Of a stretch of 5,407 nucleotides of DNA, positions 1 through 4,522 are shown piece by piece. The stretch is from an uncultured Paenibacillaceae bacterium (GTDB lineage Bacteria; Bacillota; Bacilli; Paenibacillales; CALAME01), in the NCBI GenBank assembly GCA_937983035.1, contig CALKAN010000203.1:1-5407 (forward strand), read 5' to 3'. Made by a program: the position numbers and the translations under genes. Below the pieces are notes generated by a model. The model was not told where the DNA came from, searched no databases, and worked only from the letters and a program-made list of their open reading frames with translations. How positions within the stretch are numbered: position 1 is the first letter of the stretch; every line of letters starts with the position of its first letter.

Positions 1-854
1 GGAATCCGTTCATATTTGGGCGAATCGCCCGGCCGATTCAAGATAAAATAATTTTGGCCTTTGACACCGGCAATCCTCCCATCTTGCAATGTTACGTTGG
101 AACTCCGCTTCGTCGGTGTCCAATCTTGCGGCAGCGAAGGATTTTCCACAAGTTCAAACGTGCTGCTGTCATAATAGAAATATTCTTCATCCGCTTTAAC
201 GCATATGTATTTCGCATTGATGTCAACGATTTCGCCGACTTTTCCACGTTCACCGAACTCTATAAAGCGTTCTGCTTCGATGTCCCAAGCCGACAATGAC
301 GGTGCTTCAAAACCGCAGCTGACAATAATGTATCCCGGCAAATCACCGTAAACCGTCCTCGAATACAAATTTTTTGGATTCGTTGATGCCCTTCCGAGAT
401 TTTCCAATACATGCCGATTTGGATCATATCTTAATAATACACACCCCGGATAAGTGCCGCCGTAAATCATGCCGTCTGATCCCTGCGTGAAATTCCAAAA
501 ATATGTTTCTTTTCCGTCTCTCAGCGGTTCCGCCCATTTCCTCGTCTTTAAGTCTAATACGTGCAAATATGCGTACTGTGCACAAGTTCCGACAATCAGT
601 TTCTCATCGTTCCAGTTATGCAGCGCCCAAGCCCCATTGTCAGCCGGAAGCGGCACAGATTCCCCTTCCCCTGTTTCTGTGTCAATCAAGACAATGTTTC
701 CTAGAGCACCCGCGGCAAAATTAGAAAGAACAAGTTTCTCGCGTCCATCTTTCGGATCGATCACCGTCGTTTTGTTCAGCACATTGAAATTTCTGCTTGG
801 TTCCGCCAATCTCTCATAAGTTAAAGGAATTCGTTTCGAAAGTTTCGAATTCAT
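1..854 (-). CDS. Beta-propeller-like protein of unknown function, 3' end outside window
   Basis: Translating the minus strand from the ATG at 854 gives an open frame of 284 residues that runs off the left edge, so the C terminus is missing. There is no signal peptide or membrane segment, so it is probably cytoplasmic. The visible part has repeated blade-like units: a Gly/Trp-containing strand followed by a hydrophobic strand and a turn, for example LIVGT at 86-90, VLDLKTRKW at 99-107, DGMIYGGTYPG at 127-137 and LLRYDP at 140-145. The pattern of 'IYGG ... RYDP ... LG' is typical of WD40/kelch/SMP-30-like propellers. No catalytic residues could be identified and I do not recognise the specific family. 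The start is supported by a GGGGAAG stretch (858-864) just upstream, although the frame stays open further upstream. A dyad lies 32 bases upstream. Propellers of this kind can be sugar-related enzymes or binding scaffolds, but nothing in the window decides this. The reading frame is certain; the fold is a moderate-confidence call. Confidence 0.8.
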   Translation of the reverse strand, partial: MNSKLSKRIPLTYERLAEPSRNFNVLNKTTVIDPKDGREKLVLSNFAAGALGNIVLIDTETGEGESVPLPADNGAWALHNWNDEKLIVGTCAQYAYLHVLDLKTRKWAEPLRDGKETYFWNFTQGSDGMIYGGTYPGCVLLRYDPNRHVLENLGRASTNPKNLYSRTVYGDLPGYIIVSCGFEAPSLSAWDIEAERFIEFGERGKVGEIVDINAKYICVKADEEYFYYDSSTFELVENPSLPQDWTPTKRSSNVTLQDGRIAGVKGQNYFILNRPGDSPKYERI

Positions 855-885
855 ATTCTTCCCCGCTTTCCGCTGAGTTTCATTC

Positions 886-915
886 CTATTGTATGAATGA
901 GTGCAGTTACAATAG
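886..915. promoter_or_regulatory. 8-14-8 inverted repeat upstream of the propeller gene
   Basis: CTATTGTA at 886-893 and TACAATAG at 908-915 form a perfect 8-bp dyad with a 14-bp spacer. Its near edge is 31 bases upstream of the ATG at 854. Read on the minus strand, the proximal arm contains TACAAT, one mismatch from a -10 hexamer, and no good -35 lies 17 bp before it. That arrangement fits a regulator-dependent promoter with an operator over it. The dyad could equally be a hairpin in a leader transcript. The regulator is unknown. Confidence 0.4.
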
Positions 916-934
916 CACAAATGAATTCAAAACG

Positions 935-960
935 TCCGACAAATTTTTACTTAAATCGGA
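935..960. repeat. Short AT-rich interrupted dyad
   Basis: TCCGA at 935-939 and TCGGA at 956-960 are perfect inverted arms around a 16-bp AT-rich centre. It lies about 80 bp upstream of the propeller start and may be an upstream regulatory site. The arms are short and this could be chance. Confidence 0.2.
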
Positions 961-1020
961 TTAAATATGATTTTTTATATAGAACATGAATCTGAATAAA
1001 CGGCTAATTTCGATTCGTCC

Positions 1021-1082
1021 AGCAAGCAGCCCTGAACATCATCTGCTGACTGCGATCGTCTTTCCATCGTGAGACCGATGCA
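1021..1082. repeat. Two small hairpin-forming dyads
   Basis: AGCAG at 1025-1029 can pair with CTGCT at 1043-1047. A longer imperfect stem pairs 1051-1061 with 1072-1082 (TGC, ATCG and TCT with AGA, CGAT and GCA), ten base pairs with one bulged base on each side. They sit next to the stronger structured element at 1095-1231 and may belong to the same transcript. Function is unknown. Confidence 0.3.
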
Positions 1083-1094
1083 ATCATATGCATG

Positions 1095-1231
1095 AAAAAG
1101 AGGTTTGAATGCTTGGCAAGAGCAATTAAGCCGCCATAACGGCGGCTTGGCTGCTTATCGCATTCAATGCTTCAGTTGGCATTGTCAGAAATGACCTGAC
1201 AGCGTGCACGGGACACGCTGCCTCACTGAAG
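1095..1231 (-). ncRNA. Candidate structured RNA: three-way junction plus long hairpin and T5 run
   Basis: On the minus strand, 1231 to 1170 folds as a three-way junction. The outer stem is 1170-1176 with 1225-1231 (7 bp), continued by 1178-1181 with 1219-1222 (4 bp). One arm is 1183-1188 with 1196-1201 (6 bp, 7-nt loop); the other is 1202-1206 with 1214-1218 (5 bp, 7-nt loop). The helices abut with only one unpaired base at the junction. Two bases later a long hairpin starts: 1105-1112 with 1160-1167 (8 bp), 1121-1124 with 1152-1155 (4 bp), and 1128-1135 with 1141-1148 (8 bp, 5-nt loop). On the minus strand it is followed five bases later by T5 (1099-1095), like an intrinsic terminator. I do not recognise a known riboswitch or ribozyme core. 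It could be a leader element of the propeller gene, a 3' structure of the TIMP-like gene, a separate sRNA, or a dispersed palindromic repeat. Strand choice rests on the T run. Confidence 0.4.
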
Positions 1232-1288
1232 ATTCCAATTCCGATGCAACGACCTCGAAAGAGAAACATTCAGATCTTAATAAACAGG

Positions 1289-1313
1289 ATGCGGCCATTG
1301 GATTAAACCGCAT
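1289..1313 (-). terminator. Weak hairpin overlapping the TIMP-like stop codon
   Basis: ATGCGG at 1289-1294 and CCGCAT at 1308-1313 form a 6-bp stem around the TAA at 1303-1305. On the minus strand it is followed by CCTGTTTATTAA, only loosely T-rich. It may contribute to termination or message stability, but the hairpin with T5 at 1095-1167 is the better terminator candidate. Confidence 0.25.
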
Positions 1314-1902
1314 TTGAAAACAACCCAAAAATTCTCGAGAGCACTTTGATGATCATCGCTTGCCAATCCATGCCCTGTTCATCACCAGACTTATGTCCGC
1401 CTGCCGCAGCTTGATCGTTTCCGTCGGCAGCATCTTCCCGTATTTGCTCCGGTTCATTTAATCCGTAATCCGGGTTCACCTTTCCTTCTCCCAACGCTTG
1501 CAAATCTTCCTCTGCATTTGATAACGGCGCTGTCCTCGTGCACAAGCCTGTATGATATTCACCGTCTTCTCCGTACGCATATACGATATATTCCGCACCA
1601 ACTTCAAAATGATACCCGCAGCTGGCGGTGCTCAATGCGGTTTTTAATTTGACAACGTCTTCTGCATCGCCCTTCCACACTTCCTTCACTTCCATCGTAA
1701 CCGTAACAGGATCAATGGATGACCTGACAATTTTCGGTTCATCAATAGATCGCACTTTTCCAGAAAATACTGCTGAACTGCTCTCCATCGCTTCCTTCGG
1801 CGGCGGCGGAGGCACGCATGAACAAGCATGACTCGTTTCTGGATCCAAGAATCCGATGCTCAGCCAAACAGCGCATACGATGATGAATATCCGTTTCATC
1901 AT
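1303..1902 (-). CDS. Secreted TIMP/NTR-domain-like protein
   Basis: This encodes 199 residues. The signal peptide is about 1-26, ending ETSHA before CSC, so the mature protein should start at Cys27. That is the hallmark of tissue-inhibitor-of-metalloproteinase (TIMP) N-terminal domains. Cys27, Cys29, Cys95 and Cys121 are the only cysteines outside the signal peptide. Their spacing is close to the first two TIMP disulfide pairs, and the third pair is absent. The core reads AVFSGKV (44-50), EVWKG (74-78), SCGYHFEVGAEYIVYAY (94-110) and TGLCTRTAPLS (118-128), the usual pattern of bacterial TIMP-like proteins. After about 140 comes an acidic, Gly/Ala-rich linker and a hydrophobic or amphipathic C-terminal helix (178-199), possibly membrane-associated. 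Five prolines (31-35) follow the CSC motif. The lipobox positions (SHA before Cys) fit lipidation poorly. Eukaryotic TIMPs block metalloproteases through the N-terminal cysteine; for bacterial members this is untested. The start at 1902 is chosen because AAGGAGG lies 7 bases upstream and the signal peptide begins there. The gene is divergent from the lipoprotein gene. Confidence 0.8.
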   Translation of the reverse strand: MMKRIFIIVCAVWLSIGFLDPETSHACSCVPPPPPKEAMESSSAVFSGKVRSIDEPKIVRSSIDPVTVTMEVKEVWKGDAEDVVKLKTALSTASCGYHFEVGAEYIVYAYGEDGEYHTGLCTRTAPLSNAEEDLQALGEGKVNPDYGLNEPEQIREDAADGNDQAAAGGHKSGDEQGMDWQAMIIKVLSRIFGLFSNAV

Positions 1903-1909
1903 GAACATT

Positions 1910-1916
1910 CCTCCTT
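1910..1916 (-). promoter_or_regulatory. Ribosome binding site deciding the start at 1902
   Basis: AAGGAGG on the minus strand lies 7 bases before the ATG at 1902. It is only 1 base from the in-frame ATG at 1908 and far from the more upstream ATG at 2106, so the start is 1902 (or 1899). Confidence 0.8.
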
Positions 1917-2050
1917 TCCCTCCTAAACGAACAAGAAAAAAGAATTGTTGCAAATGAATGATGAATAATGTGTGCGTATTTTTGAAACTGAATTCAAATA
2001 TCGCAATAAATCGATGAAACACATTGTTTTTTTGACGTCGCTTCAAAAAC

Positions 2051-2068
2051 ATTAAACAAATGTTTAAT
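2051..2068. promoter_or_regulatory. 18-bp palindrome in the divergent intergenic region, candidate operator
   Basis: ATTAAACA (2051-2058) and TGTTTAAT (2061-2068) form a perfect 8-bp inverted repeat around AA. It lies about 45 bp upstream of the -10 box at 2113 and about 150 bp upstream of the TIMP-like start at 1902. The size and symmetry suit a dimeric regulator of the TetR or MarR type, but AT-rich palindromes also arise by chance. No matching regulator gene is in the window. Confidence 0.4.
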
Positions 2069-2089
2069 CGGGGACTTAATTTGAATTGA

Positions 2090-2118
2090 TGGATGAAAAC
2101 CTTCAAACTTGATATAAT
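2090..2118 (+). promoter_or_regulatory. SigA-type extended -10 promoter for the lipoprotein gene
   Basis: TATAAT at 2113-2118 is a perfect -10 box, preceded by TG at 2110-2111 in the extended -10 arrangement (TGATATAAT). The -35 is weak: TGGATG at 2090-2095 with a 17-bp spacer. Transcription would start near 2125, about 90 bases before the ATG at 2216, leaving a moderate leader. This is the clearest promoter in the window. Confidence 0.7.
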
Positions 2119-2200
2119 GAATGACGATAAAAATTCCTTTTTTTGCTAAAAGAGGGCATTGAACGCCATAAGAAAGTTATTCGCAAGAACAGTGAAAAGA

Positions 2201-2210
2201 AAGGAAAGGG
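2201..2210 (+). promoter_or_regulatory. Ribosome binding site deciding the lipoprotein start
   Basis: AAGGAAAGGG ends 5 bases before the ATG at 2216 and 8 bases before the ATG at 2219. It supports a start there, where a typical lipoprotein signal peptide begins, rather than the in-frame TTG at 2159. Confidence 0.65.
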
Positions 2211-2215
2211 AATGC

Positions 2216-2734
2216 ATGATGAAAAAAGCGAAGTTATTGCTCATTCTATTGCTCGCAGCATTCACGGTGATCGGCTGCACATCAGGTTCCGAACAAGTTG
2301 AACCTGAAGATCAAGCATCATTTCGGTGGGAAGCATTAAACAAAGATGATTTGAGCAAGGGAGTGCTTACGAGCCTGAAATTTCAAATCGGGGCCAAATT
2401 TGATGATATTATCGATGCTTGGGGCATTCCGAAAGACGAGGATTACATGCGCGGCGGCAAATACTATCATTACGAATTCGAAGATTACCACATGTTTTTC
2501 TTTGATCCTGAAGTTAGCAGCACAGTCAAACATATCCAGCTCAATCCGAAAATAAACATCTCGTTAAACGACATTCGCGAACTGCTCGGAACGCCGAATT
2601 TTGACGAACATGATGAATTGTCCGGCAATTGGGTGATCGGCTACAACTTTGATCATTATACGCTGTTTGTCAGCAGCAACGCGAATGATCCTAACAGCGA
2701 TGTAATGTACTTTTTCTTAAAAAGCGAAAACTAA
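2216..2734 (+). CDS. Putative lipoprotein, DUF4309/YjgB-like or SmpA-like fold
   Basis: This encodes 172 residues. MMKKAK followed by a leucine-rich stretch ends in the lipobox VIGC, so the mature protein should be lipidated at Cys21 and held on the outer face of the membrane. After a short acidic linker the globular part (about 50-170) consists of two similar halves. Each has a short helix with a Gly-Pro turn (DIIDAWGIP at 64-72; DIRELLGTP at 119-127), then aromatic beta strands (YYHYEFEDYHMFFF at 83-96; VIGYNFDHYTLFV at 140-152) and a closing strand (VKHIQL, VMYFFL). This matches the tandem SmpA/BLIP-type pattern and resembles the Bacillus YjgB/DUF4309 lipoproteins; the family call is from memory of motif style. 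No enzymatic residues are evident. It has its own extended -10 promoter and is divergent from the TIMP-like gene. No clear terminator follows, so read-through into the downstream membrane-protein gene is possible across the 150-base gap. Confidence 0.8.
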   Translation: MMKKAKLLLILLLAAFTVIGCTSGSEQVEPEDQASFRWEALNKDDLSKGVLTSLKFQIGAKFDDIIDAWGIPKDEDYMRGGKYYHYEFEDYHMFFFDPEVSSTVKHIQLNPKINISLNDIRELLGTPNFDEHDELSGNWVIGYNFDHYTLFVSSNANDPNSDVMYFFLKSEN

Positions 2735-2884
2735 AATATCATCTTCCTTCCTAGCAGGCATTACACCGATGCATTTATCGACATTCCTGTGAAAACTATG
2801 AGCAGCTCATGGAAATCAATTAAAAATGTGGTAAACTTTAATAGGCAATACTTAACGATAAAAATTAATGGAGTGCATCTGCCT
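2735..2884. other. 150-base gap between lipoprotein and DUF420 genes
   Basis: No convincing terminator and no strong promoter is visible. TTTAAT at 2837-2842 could be a -10 but lacks a good -35 at the right distance. The downstream gene may depend partly on read-through. Confidence 0.3.
2870..2875 (+). promoter_or_regulatory. Ribosome binding site for the DUF420 gene
   Basis: GGAGTG ends 9 bases before the ATG at 2885. The upstream in-frame ATG at 2789 and GTG at 2873 have no comparable site, and the ATG at 2789 would add a polar extension that does not look like the family. Confidence 0.6.
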
Positions 2885-3433
2885 ATGAGCAACAAACAAC
2901 CAGCTGATAACCATGTCAAGCGCAATTACAGACCAGCGATCATCATCATTTCCACGATATTGATCGGTGCGGTCGGCATCCTTGCCGGCATGCCGGGAGT
3001 GGAAGACTTCGATGCGTTTGATGTGACCATCCTTCCGATGATGAATGCGATCTTTAATACGTTTACTTTTATCTTCTTGCTCATTGCATTTATCGCTGTT
3101 TTAAAAGGGAAAATCGATTTGCATCGGCGTTTGATATACGCCGCCTTCGTGACAACCACATTATTTTTAGTCACATACGTGACGTTTCATTTTCTCTCGC
3201 CCTCCACTCCATACGGCGGAGAAGGCATCATGGCTTTCATTTATTATTTTGTTTTGATCACTCATATTGTGCTCGCGGCAGTCATCGTTCCGCTTGCGCT
3301 GACTTCAGTCGCGAGAGCTTGGAACAGAGAGTACGACCGACATAAAAAAATTGCGCGTTGGACAATGCCGCTTTGGCTGTATGTCAGCTTTTCGGGTGTG
3401 CTCGTTTACATTATGATTTCCCCGTATTATTAA
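2885..3433 (+). CDS. ctaM: DUF420 membrane protein, probable cytochrome oxidase assembly factor CtaM (YozB)
   Basis: This encodes 182 residues with five predicted membrane helices at about 16-36, 47-73, 83-103, 114-141 and 158-178. The signature histidines of the DUF420 family are visible: H80 in LHRRLIY, H102 in TFHFL, H127 in THIVLA and H153 in RHKKIARWTMPLW, followed by YVSFSGVLVYIM. In Bacillus subtilis and Staphylococcus aureus, CtaM/YozB is needed to assemble heme-copper (a-type) oxidases, probably at the CuB site in the cytoplasmic membrane; histidines in the membrane would fit metal handling. The protein is within the usual size range for the family once the start at 2885 is used. It stands alone here, away from other cta genes, between the lipoprotein gene and a convergent operon, and is followed 27 bases later by a strong hairpin terminator. 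Family assignment is firm; the exact function is inferred from homologues. Confidence 0.85.
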   Translation: MSNKQPADNHVKRNYRPAIIIISTILIGAVGILAGMPGVEDFDAFDVTILPMMNAIFNTFTFIFLLIAFIAVLKGKIDLHRRLIYAAFVTTTLFLVTYVTFHFLSPSTPYGGEGIMAFIYYFVLITHIVLAAVIVPLALTSVARAWNREYDRHKKIARWTMPLWLYVSFSGVLVYIMISPYY

Positions 3434-3444
3434 GAGACAAATAG

Positions 3445-3518
3445 AAAAAGGCCGCATGCGCAACAGACGACTCCCTATGCGAGAGTCGTCTGTTGTTGTT
3501 TATTTATCAGCTGCGGCC
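3445..3518 (-). terminator. Minus-strand arm of nested terminator, ends the sigma operon
   Basis: GGCCGCA at 3450-3456 pairs with TGCGGCC at 3512-3518, enclosing the 13-bp inner hairpin. On the minus strand the outer stem is followed at once by T5 (3449-3445), a canonical arrangement. One arm lies in the last codons (Gly-Arg-Ser) of the surface-protein gene, whose TGA is at 3507-3509. Confidence 0.7.
3461..3504 (+). terminator. Rho-independent terminator after ctaM
   Basis: CAACAGACGACTC (3461-3473) and GAGTCGTCTGTTG (3483-3495) form a perfect 13-bp stem with a 9-base loop, followed by TTGTTTATT on the plus strand. It begins 27 bases after the ctaM stop and separates it from the convergent operon. 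Confidence 0.85.
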
Positions 3519-4505
3519 AAACAACCGATTGCGCAGCGCGATCAATCCGCCGCCCAATGCCGCCAGCGCTGCTGCCGCGCCTGCAAACAACGCGGAATTG
3601 GACGATTGCTCTGCTGGAAGCTGCTCAGACGCTGTTGCAGTTGCCTCCATGGCTCCTTCGGCAATCATGGCATTGCTGACTCCTGCACCTTGGCTGGCAT
3701 CTGCAGCGTACAGCACCGCCTGCTCTCCTTCCACTACATTTATTTTGTCATTGCCTAACTGTTCGTATATATAAGCTGCCTTTTCATTGCTGTAATCCAG
3801 GATGCCAATCTCTACATAATCCGTACCCGGACTTGTATGCGTAACCGTAATCCCTTGCTCTTTCAACTGCTCGGCATGGTCTTGGAATAAGAAGCGGTCA
3901 ACTTGTGCATGCAGCTCAAGCATTTCTTCGGAATATGCAACCACACCGCTGGAAACCGGCTGATCAGGATCCAATGCCGGACCGCTCACCGCTGCATTCC
4001 CTGTATCCACGATTGCGGGTCCTAACGTATATGCCTGTTTCATTTCGATGACTTGGACAGGATATTCAGCCAGCAATTGCTCCAAGTATTGAGCATGGTC
4101 TTCTTTATACGGGTCGATGCCGATTTCGATATAATCACCATTCAGTCCTGTAAGCGTAACGTTGATCCCTTTCTCCTTTAACTGTTCTGCATATTCATGG
4201 AACAGCAATTGATCAATCTGGCGATGCAGCTCTTTCCATTCATAGCTTATATCGGGATTCGCAATTGGAGCGCTCGGTTCGATTTGGAAAGCTGCATCCG
4301 GTTCAATTTGGAAAACTGCTTCTGGTTCAATTTGGATGGACAGCTCCGGCTCAATCTGTATCGAAGCCATCGGTTCATTCGCGTTGGCTGCAAATGCAGT
4401 TCCGCTGAACATGACAGCCGCACAGCTCCCAATTACGAATGATTTCATCCATTTATTGTTTCCTTTAACATCACGACTGTTTGCGATTTTTACTTGTTTA
4501 TTCAT
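3507..4505 (-). CDS. Exported, membrane-anchored protein with QIEP repeats and a duplicated unknown domain
   Basis: This encodes 332 residues. A long signal peptide (hydrophobic part about 20-37, FVIGSCAAVMF) ends with AFA before ANANEP near residue 40. Residues 47-78 are four 8-residue repeats centred on QIEP. Two homologous domains follow: A at about 88-160 and B at about 194-266. They share LH-Q-D-LF, AEQLKE-GI-VT, DY-EIGI and the closing V-E--QA strand, and are about half identical over the first 50 residues. The implied order is helix, strand, strand, helix, strand. A low-complexity linker leads to LPAEQ (296-300), a Gly/Ala-rich hydrophobic helix (about 304-324) and a basic tail RNRLFGRS, so the protein is probably anchored with most of it outside. 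I do not recognise the domain; it is not an obvious enzyme and has no cysteine outside the signal peptide. It is the last gene of the ECF sigma/anti-sigma operon, 17 bases after the anti-sigma stop. The start at 4505 is chosen because GGGAGG lies 8 bases upstream. An ATG at 4526 that overlaps the anti-sigma stop (ATGA) is an alternative but has no site of its own. Confidence 0.8.
   Translation of the reverse strand: MNKQVKIANSRDVKGNNKWMKSFVIGSCAAVMFSGTAFAANANEPMASIQIEPELSIQIEPEAVFQIEPDAAFQIEPSAPIANPDISYEWKELHRQIDQLLFHEYAEQLKEKGINVTLTGLNGDYIEIGIDPYKEDHAQYLEQLLAEYPVQVIEMKQAYTLGPAIVDTGNAAVSGPALDPDQPVSSGVVAYSEEMLELHAQVDRFLFQDHAEQLKEQGITVTHTSPGTDYVEIGILDYSNEKAAYIYEQLGNDKINVVEGEQAVLYAADASQGAGVSNAMIAEGAMEATATASEQLPAEQSSNSALFAGAAAALAALGGGLIALRNRLFGRS
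4276..4371 (-). repeat. Four 24-bp in-frame tandem repeats
   Basis: Units at 4276-4299, 4300-4323, 4324-4347 and 4348-4371 are head-to-tail, and the trace of a fifth begins at 4372. Each encodes eight residues containing QIEP. The two central units are closest; the outer ones have drifted, mostly without losing Q-I-E-P. Units of 24 bp can be gained or lost without breaking the frame. Confidence 0.9.
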
Positions 4506-4513
4506 TTTCATTT

Positions 4514-4519
4514 CCTCCC
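4514..4519 (-). promoter_or_regulatory. Ribosome binding site deciding the surface-protein start
   Basis: GGGAGG on the minus strand sits between the anti-sigma TGA (4523-4525) and the ATG at 4505, 8 bases away. It is only 2 bases from the ATG at 4511, and it lies downstream of the ATG at 4526, so it cannot serve that start. Confidence 0.8.
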
Positions 4520-4522
4520 TTT

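Noticed and set aside
54..819. Plus-strand open frames opposite the propeller gene
   Set aside because: They have no ribosome binding sites and low-complexity, unlikely protein sequence, and they lie opposite a well-formed minus-strand gene.
850..920. ECF-type promoter (TGTAAC) upstream of the propeller gene
   Set aside because: A TGTAAC is present on the minus strand, but no CGT-type -10 lies at the proper distance.
1138..1206. SRP RNA (GTCAGGTC and AAGCAGCCAAG on the minus strand)
   Set aside because: These fragments resemble parts of the SRP core, but they are wrongly spaced and the GGAAG/AGCAG loop context is absent.
1170..1231. tRNA or tRNA-like gene
   Set aside because: The 7-bp outer stem and two 7-nt loop arms recall a tRNA, but there is no D arm, no T-loop consensus and no CCA-type end on either strand.
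1903..2106. N-terminal extension of the TIMP-like gene to the ATG at 2106
   Set aside because: It lacks a ribosome binding site, covers the intergenic regulatory region, and would bury the signal peptide; AAGGAGG clearly serves the ATG at 1902.
2159..2215. TTG start at 2159 for the lipoprotein
   Set aside because: The 19 added basic residues would precede a complete lipoprotein signal peptide that has its own ribosome binding site at 2201-2210.
3456..3774. Plus-strand open frames over the terminator and the end of the surface-protein gene
   Set aside because: They start inside the terminator hairpin and are antisense shadows of Ala/Gly-rich coding sequence.
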